Of a stretch of DNA of 64,000 nucleotides, positions 25,500-34,580 are shown piece by piece (the stretch's first letter is position 1; each line of letters begins with the position of its first letter). A model generated the notes under the pieces. That model did not search any database, was not told the origin of the DNA, and saw nothing but the letters and a program-made list of their open reading frames with translations. Source of the stretch: Mycobacterium sp. ITM-2016-00317. Lineage in GTDB: Bacteria > Actinomycetota > Actinomycetes > Mycobacteriales > Mycobacteriaceae. The stretch lies in NCBI RefSeq assembly GCF_002968295.1, contig NZ_CP134399.1:4774001-4838000 (forward strand), in the 5' to 3' direction. The position numbers and the translations under genes are program-made.

Positions 25500-27010
25500 G
25501 TGTCCTGCTGGCCGACGCGCTGCGCGACGCCGCCCGTGACACTCCGGACCGGGTGCTGGTGCGCGACGGCGCTGTAGCGCTGGGTTGCGCGGAGCTGCTC
25601 TCGTCGGCGACGGGTCTGGCGCATGCGCTGCTGCGCCGGATGCCGGTGGGCAGCGTGGTGTCGTTCATGATGCCGAACTGGCACGAGGCCGCGGTCGTCT
25701 ATCTCGGCGCGACGCTGGCCGGCATGGTGGTCAACCCGATCCTGCCGTCCCTGCGCGACCGTGAGCTGTCGTTCATCCTGGCCGATGCGGGCAGCCGCGC
25801 CGTCTTCATCCCGCAGACCTTCGGCGGCCACGACTACGCCGCGATGCTCGACCGCGTGGTCGCCGCGCTGCCGTCCCCGCCGGAGGTTCTCACCGTCCGG
25901 GGTGAGCCGGGACGCCTGTCGCTGACCGATCTGTGCGCCGGGGAGCGCGACCAGCCGCTGTCCGAACCGGACCGGGCTGCCACCCGGATGATCATGTACA
26001 CCTCCGGCACCACCGGGCGGCCGAAAGGTGTTCTGCACAGCCATGAGTCGCTGGGTGCACTGATCGGACAGCTCGGCACGCACTGGCGCATCGACCCGGG
26101 CGACACCTTCCTGGTCCCGTCCCCGATCGCGCACATCGGCGGGTCGATCTACGCGTTCGAATGCCCGCTGCTGCTCGGTACGCAGGCCGTGCTGATGGAC
26201 CGCTGGGATCCTGACGCGGCGGTGGCGTTGATGTGTGAGCACCGGTGCACCCACATGGCAGGGGCCACCCCGTTCCTGGACGGGCTGTTGGCCGCCGCCC
26301 GCCGGGCCGACACCAGGCTCCCGGACCTGAAGGTGTTCATCTGCGGCGGCGCGTCGGTGCCGCCCGCGCTGATCCGCGACGCCACCGACTATTTCGACAA
26401 GGCGGCGGTGAGCCGGGTCTACGGCTCCACCGAGGTTCCGGTGACCACAGTCGGCTCGCTCGACGACGTCGACCGCGCCGCCGACACCGACGGCCGCCCG
26501 GGTATCGCCGACGTCAGACTCATCGACGGCGAGATCCGGACCCGCGGCCCGCAGATGTTCACCGGATACCTGCACCCCGAGGACGGCGACGAATCGTTCG
26601 ACGACGCCGGCTATTTCCGCACCGGCGATCTCGGCCGGCTGACCGACGACGGTCATCTCGTGGTGACCGGCCGGGCCAAGGACCTGATCATCCGCAACGG
26701 TGAGAACATCTCGCCCAAAGAGGTCGAGGACATTCTCGTCACGCATCCGCAGATCGCCGAGATCGCGGTTGTCGGCGTCCCCGACCCGCGGACCGGGGAG
26801 CGGGCGTGGGCGGCGATCGTGCCCGCCGGTCCGCAGGCGCCCGGCGTCACCGAACTCAGGGATTTCCTGGTGGCGCACGGCGTCGCGAAGTTCAAAGCCC
26901 CCGAGCAGGTGCTGTGCGTCGACACCCTGCCCAGAAACGATGCGGGCAAGGTCCTCAAGCACGCGCTCAGAGCCGTGCTCGTCGGAAACCCGCGCGAAGG
27001 AGAAGCATGA
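25496..27010 (+). CDS. AMP-forming acyl-CoA synthetase/ligase (1)
   Basis: 504 residues from GTG 25496 (GTGA overlap with the regulator stop). ANL superfamily: P-loop YTSGTTGRPKGVLHSH, adenine motif YGSTEVP, YFRTGDLG and the C-terminal catalytic-lysine region PRNDAGKVLK are all present. It activates a carboxylic acid to its CoA thioester via the adenylate. Position in the operon suggests it acts on the acid released after lactone opening; chain or ring specificity cannot be told. Confidence 0.9.
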   Translation: MSVLLADALRDAARDTPDRVLVRDGAVALGCAELLSSATGLAHALLRRMPVGSVVSFMMPNWHEAAVVYLGATLAGMVVNPILPSLRDRELSFILADAGSRAVFIPQTFGGHDYAAMLDRVVAALPSPPEVLTVRGEPGRLSLTDLCAGERDQPLSEPDRAATRMIMYTSGTTGRPKGVLHSHESLGALIGQLGTHWRIDPGDTFLVPSPIAHIGGSIYAFECPLLLGTQAVLMDRWDPDAAVALMCEHRCTHMAGATPFLDGLLAAARRADTRLPDLKVFICGGASVPPALIRDATDYFDKAAVSRVYGSTEVPVTTVGSLDDVDRAADTDGRPGIADVRLIDGEIRTRGPQMFTGYLHPEDGDESFDDAGYFRTGDLGRLTDDGHLVVTGRAKDLIIRNGENISPKEVEDILVTHPQIAEIAVVGVPDPRTGERAWAAIVPAGPQAPGVTELRDFLVAHGVAKFKAPEQVLCVDTLPRNDAGKVLKHALRAVLVGNPREGEA

Positions 27011-27011
27011 C

Positions 27012-27793
27012 ATGCAGGTAGCGATCGTCACCGGCGCCAGCAGCGGAATCGGATTCGGCTGCGCGACGACACTGGCCGAGCAGGGCATGGCGGTGCTGGG
27101 CACCGGCCGCGATGCCGGCTCGCCGAACTGGAGAAGGCCGCGCCGGAGCCGGGCCGGATCGCCACGCTCGCGGTCGACCTGACCGACGACGACGCCCCGC
27201 AGCGCATCGTCGCGGCGGCGCTGGAGCGTTGGGGCCGCATCGATTTCCTGGTCAACAACGCCGGTATCGGCAGCCCCAAGCCGCTGCACGAAACCGACGA
27301 CGAGACCCTGGACCGCTTCCTGGGGATCATGCTGCGGGCGCCGTTCCGGTTGGCGCGCGACGTGCTCGCGCACATGCAGCCCGGCTCGGCGATCATCAAC
27401 GTGACGTCGACGTTCGCCGTGGTGGGCGGGCTCCGTGGCGGGGCCTACTCGGCGGCCAAGGGCGGGCTGGCCGCGCTGACCAATCACATTGCGTGCCAGT
27501 ACGGCGCGCAGGGGATCCGATGCAACGCCGTGGCGCCCGGTGTCACCCTGACCCCGATGGTGGCCACCCGGCTGGAGGACGAGCGCTTCCGCAAGATCAA
27601 CACCGAGATGACCCCTCATCAGCGGCTCGGCCGCGTCGAGGACATCGCGTCGACAGTGGCGTTCCTGTGTTCGGAGGGCGGCAGTTTCATCAACGGGCAG
27701 ACGATCGTCGTCGACGGCGGCTGGAGCTCGACCAAATACCTGTCCGAGTTCGCACTCACCTCGACCTGGGTTCCGGACGGGTCTGCGTCGTGA
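27012..27793 (+). pseudogene. Short-chain dehydrogenase, frameshifted near the N-terminus
   Basis: ATG 27012 begins MQVAIVTGASSGIGFGCA, a proper SDR nucleotide-binding motif. After GRDAG the frame runs out, while the rest of the protein (LAELEKAAPEPG onward, VNNAGIGSPKPL, the catalytic region NVTSTFAV and YSAAKGG, and INGQTIVVDGGW) continues one frame away to the stop at 27793. The break is at about 27118-27122, where GGCTCGCC should read GGCCTCGCC; one C is missing. Repaired length would be about 260 residues. Its end is coupled to the next ligase by GTGA. Either a sequence error or a recent inactivation. Confidence 0.85.
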
Positions 27794-29271
27794 ACCTGTT
27801 CGCCCTGCTCGACCAGGCCGCGGCCAGGCACGGCGACCGCGGCGCGGTGTATCACGGTGAACACCAGGTCCATTCGTGGACGTCGCTGCGCGACCGGGTG
27901 TTACGGCTCGCCGGCTCGTTCGCAGGGTTCGGTCCGGGCGCGCGGATCGCGGTGGCCGGCCAGAACAGCCCCGAGATCATCGAGCTGATGTTCGCGATCT
28001 GGGCGGCCGAATGCGTGTTCGTCCCGGTCAACTACAAGCTGCATCCACGGGAGATGCAGCAGATCCTCGACGACTCCGGTGCGGCCCGGGTGTTCGCGTC
28101 ACCGACGATCGGCGCCCGGCTGCGGCCCGTCACGTCGGTCCCGATCGAGGTGTTCGGCGCCGCGGAGTACCGGAGCCGCCGCGCCGCAGCGCCGCTCACC
28201 CCGCCCCGGCACACCGACCCGGGTTCACTGGCCTGGCTGTTCTACACCAGCGGCACCACCGGGCGGTCCAAGGGCGCGATGCTGTCCCATCGGAACCTGA
28301 TGGCGATGACGGTGTCGCATCTGGCCGACTTCGACTCCCCCGACCAGAACTGCAGCCTGGTGCACGGCGCCCCGATGTCGCACGGCTCGGGTCTTTATGT
28401 GCCGCCGTATGTTTCGCGCGGTGCGCGGCAGGTGGTGCCTGCGTCGGGGGCGTTCGATCCCGACGAGTTCCTGGACTTGTGCGAGCGGCATCCGGGCTGC
28501 AGCGCGTTCCTGGCGCCGACGATGGTGGCACGGCTGGTGCAGACCGGACGCGCGTGTCCGGCGAACCTGAACACGATCGTCTACGGCGGCGGGCCGATGT
28601 ACGTCGACAGTCTGAAGAAGGCGATGGCGGCGTTCGGTCCGGTCTTCGTGCAGCTGTACGGGCAGGGTGAGGCGCCGATGACGATCACCGGGCTGCGGCG
28701 CGCCGACCATCTCGCCGGGGAGGGGTGGGCGCCCGACGCGCTGCTCGGCTCTGTCGGCTACGCGCGCTCGGGCGTCGAGGTCGCGGTACTGGGCGCCGAC
28801 GGCGCGCCCGCGGCGATCGACGAGATCGGCGAGATCGTCTGCCGGGGGGACGTGGTGATGTCGGGTTACTGGAACAACCCGAGCGCGACCGAGGCGACGT
28901 TGCGCGACGGCTGGCTGCGCACCGGGGACATGGGGTCGTTCGACGCGCACGGGTTCCTGACCCTGCGGGACCGGTCCAAGGACGTGGTGATCAGCGGCGG
29001 CAGCAACATCTATCCGCGCGAGGTCGAGGAGGTGCTGCTGGAGCATCCCGGCGTCGTCGAGGCGGGAGTGGTCGGGGCGCCCGACCACGAATGGGGCGAG
29101 GTGGTGGTCGCATTCGTCGTCGGTGAGGTCTCCCCCGCCGACCTGGACGCCCATCTGCTGGAGCGCATCGCGAGGTTCAAGCGCCCCAAGCGTTACGAGT
29201 TCCTCGACGAGTTGCCCAAGAACAGTTACGGCAAGGTACTCAAACGCGAACTGCGCGACCGGCTCCGGTGA
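27790..29271 (+). CDS. AMP-forming acyl-CoA synthetase/ligase (2)
   Basis: 493 residues from GTG 27790, overlapping the SDR stop. ANL motifs YTSGTTGRSKGAMLSH, WLRTGDMG and PKNSYGKVLKREL are present. It shares only the family pattern with ligase 1, so the two probably activate different acids in the pathway, for example the starting acid and a ring-opened intermediate (inference). Last gene of the plus-strand catabolic operon. Confidence 0.9.
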   Translation: MNLFALLDQAAARHGDRGAVYHGEHQVHSWTSLRDRVLRLAGSFAGFGPGARIAVAGQNSPEIIELMFAIWAAECVFVPVNYKLHPREMQQILDDSGAARVFASPTIGARLRPVTSVPIEVFGAAEYRSRRAAAPLTPPRHTDPGSLAWLFYTSGTTGRSKGAMLSHRNLMAMTVSHLADFDSPDQNCSLVHGAPMSHGSGLYVPPYVSRGARQVVPASGAFDPDEFLDLCERHPGCSAFLAPTMVARLVQTGRACPANLNTIVYGGGPMYVDSLKKAMAAFGPVFVQLYGQGEAPMTITGLRRADHLAGEGWAPDALLGSVGYARSGVEVAVLGADGAPAAIDEIGEIVCRGDVVMSGYWNNPSATEATLRDGWLRTGDMGSFDAHGFLTLRDRSKDVVISGGSNIYPREVEEVLLEHPGVVEAGVVGAPDHEWGEVVVAFVVGEVSPADLDAHLLERIARFKRPKRYEFLDELPKNSYGKVLKRELRDRLR

Positions 29272-29293
29272 GAACTCTGCGCCCCGTAGCCGG

Positions 29294-29316
29294 GCGGGCA
29301 CCGGCGGGGTGACCCG
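29294..29316. terminator. Possible terminator hairpin after the catabolic operon
   Basis: GCGGG...CCCGC arms with partly complementary ACC/GGT interiors, starting 23 bases after the ligase stop. The stem is short and GC-rich with no U-tract. Offered only as a candidate. Confidence 0.3.
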
Positions 29317-29388
29317 CTCGTGGTGTCTGCCCCACCGCGCGTGGCCGAGCCACCCGATACCGGCGGCCCCGCCAGCTAACATGTCGAC

Positions 29389-31152
29389 GTGGGGTGGGTG
29401 CGGGCTGGGCAGGCCGCGGTGAAACGCGCGCAGAGGTGGCCGGGCATCGCGACGCCGACGCTCATGGCCCGCACCGCCGGTGCCTGCTTCCTCCTCGGCG
29501 GGGTCCTGGTCGCCCTGGTGACCACGGTGGCACCCGCTCACTTCCACAGCGCCGAGGTGCAGTACCGCAACGCCGCCGTCGCCGCGTTCATCGGGGTATG
29601 CGTGCTGCTGATCGGAGCGCGGCTGGCGTGGTGGCATTTCCATCTGCTCGTGCTGTCGGCGATCGCACTGATCACCGTGTCCGTCAACGGATCCATCGGG
29701 CCGGCCGCGGTGTCTTTCGCGACGCTGTATGTGTTTGTGGCCTGCGCGGCGTTCTTCGTCACCTGGCGCACCGCGGTGGTGTACCTGGGACTGGCGATCG
29801 CGTGCTGTCTGACCGTGCTGACTTTCACCCCGGGAGTGCCCCGCTGGTCGGGCGTGATCACGTCCGCTGTGGCGACCGCGATCGGGACGGTGATCGTCAT
29901 CCTCGGCCGGATCGTGTCCAAGGCCGAGCTCGACGAGGTGACCGGTGTACCCAACCGCCGTGGGTTCGATCGGGCGGTCAACGCCGAGATCCTTCGGGCT
30001 CCCTCGTCCGGGCGCGGACCTGCGGTCGTCCTGATCGCGGTCGACGACTACACCGCGCTCCACGACGGATTCGGCGACCGGGCCTGCGGTGCACTCATGC
30101 GCCAACTCGCCGCGACATGGCAGAGCACCCTGGCCCCGGACCAGGTCCTGGCCCGGCGCGGCGAGAACGAGTTCGCGCTGCTGCTGCCCGGAGCGACCGA
30201 GCAGTCCGCGTTCGAACTGACCGAGACGCTGCGCGCCGACTCCGCACGGGAGTTCTCGGCCGGGGTCAGCGCGTGGGATCACGGAGAGTCGGCGTCGCCG
30301 GTGGTGGAACGCGCCGAACTCGCACTGCGCCGGTCACGATCGATCGGCCGTGGCCGCACGATGGTCGAATCCTCGCGGCTGCCGCCGCTGGCACTGCAAC
30401 TGCACGACGCGCTGGCCGCCGAGACCATCGGCGTCCGGTACCAGCCCGTCGTCCGCCTGGCGGACGACTCCGTGGTGGGAGTCGAGGCGTTGCTGCGGTG
30501 GTCGCCGGCGCTGGGACCCGAGCTCAATGCCGCCGAGGTGGTCCGGCTCGCCGAGGACAACGACCTGATCGGTCCGCTCGATCTGTACGTGCTGCGCCGG
30601 GCCTGCCTGGACGCGGGCTGGATGCAACAGCAGTGTCCGGAGCCGGAACTGTCCCTCAGCGTGAACGTGTCCGGGCTGGAACTGGTCGAACCGGGCTACG
30701 TCGGCCGGGTGATCCAGACGCTGGCCGCGACGGGCTGGCCTGCCGGGCAACTGGTCCTGGAGGTCACCGAGAGCGTGCTCGACGTCGACAGGCCCGCGTC
30801 GATCGACGCCCTGCTGCAGCTTCGGCGGCACGGAATCCGGATCGCCATCGACGATTTCGGCACCGGTTATTCGTCGCTGTCGAGGCTGCAGAATCTGTCC
30901 ACCGACCTGTTGAAGCTCGACGCGTTCTTCATCGCCTCGATCACCCCGGCGTCGTCGCCACCGCCGCTGCTGCAGGCTGTCGCGAGCCTTGCCGACGCGC
31001 TCGGCCTGCCCGTCGTCGCCGAGGGCGTGGAGACCGAGCACCAGGCCGACGTGCTGCGGGAGATGGGCTGCGACCTGGCTCAGGGCTACTACTTCGGGCG
31101 GCCGCAGACCCGCGAGGACGTGGTGGCGGCGATCGTGCGCGCCACGCGCTGA
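29389..31152 (+). CDS. Membrane-anchored degenerate GGDEF + EAL protein (probable c-di-GMP phosphodiesterase)
   Basis: 587 residues if started at GTG 29389; ATG 29464 is an alternative. Five or so membrane helices fill residues 25-175. The GGDEF domain (about 180-325) has GENEF (258-262) in place of GGDEF, so diguanylate cyclase activity is unlikely. The EAL domain (from ~345) retains the key elements: VEALLRW (EAL at 366-368), the Asn of SVNVSG, EVTES, IDDFGTGYSS, KLD and EGVET. It should therefore hydrolyse c-di-GMP, with the degenerate domain as a sensor of GTP or c-di-GMP. It is a single gene between the catabolic operon and a convergent DUF2628 gene. Confidence 0.85.
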   Translation: MGWVRAGQAAVKRAQRWPGIATPTLMARTAGACFLLGGVLVALVTTVAPAHFHSAEVQYRNAAVAAFIGVCVLLIGARLAWWHFHLLVLSAIALITVSVNGSIGPAAVSFATLYVFVACAAFFVTWRTAVVYLGLAIACCLTVLTFTPGVPRWSGVITSAVATAIGTVIVILGRIVSKAELDEVTGVPNRRGFDRAVNAEILRAPSSGRGPAVVLIAVDDYTALHDGFGDRACGALMRQLAATWQSTLAPDQVLARRGENEFALLLPGATEQSAFELTETLRADSAREFSAGVSAWDHGESASPVVERAELALRRSRSIGRGRTMVESSRLPPLALQLHDALAAETIGVRYQPVVRLADDSVVGVEALLRWSPALGPELNAAEVVRLAEDNDLIGPLDLYVLRRACLDAGWMQQQCPEPELSLSVNVSGLELVEPGYVGRVIQTLAATGWPAGQLVLEVTESVLDVDRPASIDALLQLRRHGIRIAIDDFGTGYSSLSRLQNLSTDLLKLDAFFIASITPASSPPPLLQAVASLADALGLPVVAEGVETEHQADVLREMGCDLAQGYYFGRPQTREDVVAAIVRATR

Positions 31153-31162
31153 CCGCCACCGG

Positions 31163-31573
31163 TCAGCGGCGGCCGAGTCGACCCTCCCACGGGTTCCACG
31201 ACCGGCTGCCCTCGACCACGTGCAGGTAATAGGCGTAGTTCGCCGTCGCCATCGCCAGCACGGGCACGGGCACAATCAGGACGACAGCCCGCACCAGGGC
31301 GGCGCCGGGATCTACGGCCAGCACAGCCGCCGACAACGCACACGCCACCAGCAGGAGCGTCACGCCCTTGCGCCACATGCCTTTAGCCAGGAAGTAAGCA
31401 GGCCCGAACAGGAACGCCAACACATTCCACGAGATGCACACCCTGTCCCAGGCACTGAGGGCACGATAAGCCTGCTTGCCCTCCGGGGTGGACCACACGG
31501 AGCCGTAGGTCTCGAAGTACGCGAAGCGGATGCGCCACGACTCCGACAGTTGCCAGACGTCGTAGCCCCCCAT
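31163..31573 (-). CDS. DUF2628-type small membrane protein
   Basis: 136 residues. Conserved beginning RFAYFETYGSVWSTPEGKQAYRALS followed by ISWNVLAFLFGPAYFLAKGMWRKG, the pattern of DUF2628 proteins, then two or three membrane helices. Function unknown. It ends 10 bases from the stop of the convergent EAL gene. The 123 bases upstream, to the IS element, contain a small dyad GACAG-TATT-CTGTC near 31609-31622 but no gene. Confidence 0.7.
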   Translation of the reverse strand: MGGYDVWQLSESWRIRFAYFETYGSVWSTPEGKQAYRALSAWDRVCISWNVLAFLFGPAYFLAKGMWRKGVTLLLVACALSAAVLAVDPGAALVRAVVLIVPVPVLAMATANYAYYLHVVEGSRSWNPWEGRLGRR

Positions 31574-31690
31574 CCACCCAGCCTAAAGTCCGACGGAAGG
31601 TGCGTGAGACAGTATTCTGTCCGGGCCCCACCCACGTCGGCCCACAGATCATCTCGGCGGGCGGGTTGGTCCCCGTTGAGTCCAGCGACG

Positions 31691-31696
31691 TCTAGC
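31691..31696. repeat. IS481-type target site, left copy (TCTAGC)
   Basis: This NCTAGN hexamer abuts the left IS end. With TCTAGA at 32784-32789 on the right it forms a near-perfect 6-bp target duplication, as known for IS481 itself. They differ in the last base. Confidence 0.6.
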
Positions 31697-32783
31697 TGTA
31701 CTGACCACGGACGTTAGGTACGGCGTGGCGTGGTGACATGACGAAGACCTCCGAGTGAAGTGCGAGCTGTCTAGGAACACACCGCTCACTCCGGAGGTCT
31801 TCGTGGTCCACCGTAATGCCCCTCTGTCAGAAACAGGCCGTCTGCGGCTGGCTCAGTGTGTTGTCGATCAAGGTTGGTCGCTTCGACGAGCTGCTGAGCG
31901 CTTCCAGGTGTCGGTCAGCACCGTGCGCCGCTGGGTCGATCGGTACCGCCTCGAAGGTTCGGCCGCCATGGTCGACCGCAGTTCACGACCCCATAGCAGC
32001 CCCAACCGGACGCTGACGCGCACCGAACGGCGCATCATCAAGATCCGTGTGCTGCGCCGATGGGGACCAGCGCGGATCGGCTACCTCCTGGGGATCCACC
32101 CCTCCACGGTGCATCGGGTGTTGACCCGCTTCGGCCTGGCCAGACTGCGCTGGCTCGACCGCCCAACCGGACGGGTGATCCGCCGGATGGAGTCGGCTCA
32201 CCCTGGCGACCTGGTGCACATCGACGTCAAGAAGCTGGGCAAGATTCCCGCCGGCGGTGGCTGGCGCATGCTCGGGCGCACCGCCGGAAAACGCAATTCT
32301 CAAGCCGATAAGACAGGAGTGAGCAACAAGTACCGCCAGCCACTACGGGGCTATCACTTCTTGCACACCGCCATCGACGCGCACTCTCGGCTGGCCTATA
32401 GCGAGTTGTTGGCTGATGAGCGCAAGGAGACCGCCGCGGCGTTCTGGCAGCGCGCCAACGCCTGGTTCAACCATTGCGGCATATCGGTGCAAAAAGTGTT
32501 GACCGACAACGGATCCTGCTACCGATCGCATGCTTTCCGCGATGCCCTCGGAGGCATCGAGCATCGCCGGACCCGACCCTATCGACCCCAGACAACGGCA
32601 AAGTCGAGCGTTTCCACCGCACCCTGGCTGACGAATGGGCCTACGTCCGGCTCTACACCAGTGACGCCGAACGCTGCAACGAGTTCCCCAAGTGGCTCCA
32701 CACCTACAATTACCACCGCGGCCACACCGCACTCGGCGGCCAACCACCCGCCACCCGGGTACCTAACCTCTCAGGTCAGTACA
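31697..32783 (+). mobile_element. IS481-family insertion sequence
   Basis: About 1087 bases. The ends carry imperfect inverted repeats beginning TGTACTGACC and including GTTAGGTAC about 18 bases further in (left from 31697; right ending 32783). TGT...ACA termini, CTAG target and a single DDE transposase are the hallmarks of the IS481 family. It is inserted exactly at the stop codon of the carboxymuconolactone-decarboxylase-like gene. The transposase is frameshifted, so this copy may be immobile. Confidence 0.87.
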
Positions 32784-32788
32784 TCTAG
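31803..32788 (+). pseudogene. IS481-family transposase, frameshifted before the catalytic Glu
   Basis: From GTG 31803: helix-turn-helix region GWSLRRAAERFQVSVSTVRRWVDRY, then the integrase core with Asp in LVHIDVKKLGKI and Asp in VLTDNGSCYRS. The frame is lost after RPYRPQT at about 32595; the continuing NGKVERFHRTLADEWAY with the catalytic Glu is one frame away, requiring one restored base. Repaired length would be 328 residues, normal for the family. The stop TAG (32786-32788) is supplied by the CTAG target site outside the element. Confidence 0.85.
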
Positions 32789-33387
32789 AACAGCTCACCG
32801 TATCTGCGCATCAGGTCGGCGATGTCGCCGTCGAGTGGGAGTTCCAACGAACTGAACAGGCGCGCCAACGTGTCGTAACCACACACGGTGAAGATCAGGT
32901 CGAGCAACTGCTGGATGTCGAGTTCACCGGCCAGCGTGGCCCAGGTCGGTTCTCCGATGGCGCCCTCATGGATCAGTTCGTCGGTGGCCCGCAGCATGGC
33001 GGCCTCCAACGGCGTCCAGAACGGTGCGTCCGGTCCGTAGGCGATCCGCCCGATCTCTTCGTCGGTCAATCCGGCGTCGCGAGCGACAAACAGGTGTTGG
33101 GCCCATTCATAGCCGCACTTGCGCACCGCCGCGACGCGCATGACGAGTAGCTCGCGCTGGCGTTCGGACAGTGTGGTGGCCAGCAACAGATGCCCGTTGA
33201 AGGTGAAGTAGGCCTGCGCCAGCGCAGGATGATGAGCCAGCGTCCCCAAGACGTTGAGCGCTTTAGGGCGATCGTCGGTGGGCAGCGAAGGGTGCCGGGG
33301 GTTCGGCGGTCGTAGCGCAGCGAGTGCCGCCCGCATCTCCGGCGGATACTGCCCAGGGGCGAGAGGCTGGATGCGGGGGCCGGTCAT
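32785..33387 (-). CDS. Carboxymuconolactone decarboxylase-like (AhpD-fold) protein
   Basis: 200 residues from ATG 33387, overlapping the upstream TauD stop (ATGA). All-helical CMD domain with RQRELLVMRVAAVRKCGYEWAQH. Only one Cys is present at the motif, so it is not a CxxC-type AhpD peroxidase partner. Such proteins often act as decarboxylases or as unassigned components of catabolic operons. Its TAG stop lies in the CTAG duplicated by the IS481 insertion, so the coding sequence was left intact although its 3' flank was replaced. A truncated paralogue lies at 34581-34763. Confidence 0.85.
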   Translation of the reverse strand: MTGPRIQPLAPGQYPPEMRAALAALRPPNPRHPSLPTDDRPKALNVLGTLAHHPALAQAYFTFNGHLLLATTLSERQRELLVMRVAAVRKCGYEWAQHLFVARDAGLTDEEIGRIAYGPDAPFWTPLEAAMLRATDELIHEGAIGEPTWATLAGELDIQQLLDLIFTVCGYDTLARLFSSLELPLDGDIADLMRRYGELF

Positions 33388-34220
33388 GAGACGGCCTCCT
33401 CGCCAACCAAGGTGGTGCGGTGCATAAGCCGTCGTGAGGTCGGCTCGTACGGTATCGCGCGGTGCAGCATCCCGGTGTTGTCCCAGACCACCAGATCCCC
33501 CACTGACCATCGGTGGCGCAACACGAACTCGGGTCGGGTGGCCCAGTCCAGGAGTTCGTCGAGGAACTGCCGCCCCTGCGCGACAGGCATCCCCACGATC
33601 TCGGCGGCCGTCGCGCCGATGAGCAGCGAGTCCCTGCCGTCTCGGTGCCGCCAGACCAGTGGATGCTCACGCACCGGGATGCGGTTCCAGCTGGCCCGTT
33701 CCTCGTCGCTCGGATCGGGGTTGAGCAGCAGCTGTGAGGCCGCGACGCTGTGGATCACCCGCAGCTGTCGCAGTTCGGCCTTCTTGTCTTCGGGCAGTGC
33801 CGCGAAAGCGGCGTAGGTGTTGGCGAACTCGGTGTCTCCGCCGTCGTCGGCGACCTCACGCGCCGTCAGCAGCGTGGCCTTCTGCGGGATCTCGTCTGTC
33901 AATCCGTCGGTGTGCCAGAAGACGGTGCTGCGCCGCAAACCGGCGAGAACGCTCTTGGCCGGATCGAGGGTGACCGGCGAGATTTCCGGGTGATCCGGGT
34001 GGGCTCCGGCTTTGGCCATGACGACCTCGCCGAGCCCCCGGCTGAAGGCCACCAGATCGGCATCGGAGATGTGCGCGTCACGGTAGACCACCACCCCGTG
34101 TCGGGCGAGCAGGTTTCGGCATTGCTCGGCTGCCTGTGCGGTGCCGAAAGCATCGCTGGTGAAACCACAGACCTGCACCCCGATCCCGTCCGAGATCGGC
34201 GAGACCGTCGTCGAGGCCAT
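33384..34220 (-). CDS. TauD/TfdA-family Fe(II)/2-oxoglutarate dioxygenase
   Basis: 278 residues, ATG 34220 preceded by GGAGA. The Fe(II) ligands His103 and Asp105 (FWHTDG) and the distal His (MLHRAIPYEP), with the 2-oxoglutarate-binding Arg a few residues on (SRRLMHRTTL), are in place. It couples oxidative decarboxylation of 2-oxoglutarate to hydroxylation of an unidentified substrate (TauD uses taurine; others use aryloxyacids or alkyl sulfates). Two-gene operon with the AhpD-fold protein. Confidence 0.9.
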   Translation of the reverse strand: MASTTVSPISDGIGVQVCGFTSDAFGTAQAAEQCRNLLARHGVVVYRDAHISDADLVAFSRGLGEVVMAKAGAHPDHPEISPVTLDPAKSVLAGLRRSTVFWHTDGLTDEIPQKATLLTAREVADDGGDTEFANTYAAFAALPEDKKAELRQLRVIHSVAASQLLLNPDPSDEERASWNRIPVREHPLVWRHRDGRDSLLIGATAAEIVGMPVAQGRQFLDELLDWATRPEFVLRHRWSVGDLVVWDNTGMLHRAIPYEPTSRRLMHRTTLVGEEAVS

Positions 34221-34333
34221 CAGTTCTCCTTGTCAGTGATGTTCATTCCACCGCAGCCGGCTACTGCGCGGCCGTCGGAGACTGGAGATAGACCCCGAGG
34301 TGGCGAACTTGCCGCCGTCGTTGCCGCACCTAT

Positions 34334-34417
34334 CCCGAAGTAAGGGTACGGGCCGGTGACGAGCGCGGTTTCGGTGAAGAAGTCGAATTCCTCGATCTCC
34401 CTTGTAGCCGTGGCCAT
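34334..34417 (-). pseudogene. 5' fragment of a cytochrome P450 gene
   Basis: The short stretch ATREIEEFDFFTETALV followed by TGPYPYF has the form of the N-terminus of mycobacterial P450s (..DFFTD..LV.DPYPYF..LR). The similarity stops after about 28 residues and no haem or I-helix motif follows, so this is a decayed relic. It lies in a 673-base stretch (34221-34893) without an intact gene. Confidence 0.5.
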
Positions 34418-34478
34418 TCGGTCGTCGACAGATCTGTTCTCACTCGCCACGAACCCCTGCTTCCGCTCATCCCAAGTG

Positions 34479-34513
34479 CTTGTACACCTGCATAGTCCAT
34501 ACGGGTGTACAAG
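34479..34513. repeat. 10-bp inverted repeat between gene remnants
   Basis: CTTGTACACC (34479-34488) and GGTGTACAAG (34504-34513) are perfect complements separated by 15 bases. It sits between the P450 fragment and the AhpD-fold fragment, so it may be an old element end, an operator or a hairpin. Nothing else recognisable lies in this part. Confidence 0.5.
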
Positions 34514-34580
34514 CGCAAGGAGTACCGCTAGCCCCACGGAATCGGCTCGCGGAGAATGCCTCACGCGTCAGCGGTAGTGC

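Noticed and set aside
29389..31152. Diguanylate cyclase
   Set aside because: GENEF replaces GGDEF, so c-di-GMP synthesis is not expected.
29394..31229. Alternative 611-codon frame overlapping the GGDEF/EAL gene
   Set aside because: Arg-rich and without domains, whereas the other frame has a membrane region and complete EAL motifs.
31609..31622. Dyad GACAG-TATT-CTGTC as an operator
   Set aside because: Short five-base arms, single copy, and the middle may simply be a promoter -10-like stretch; not enough support.
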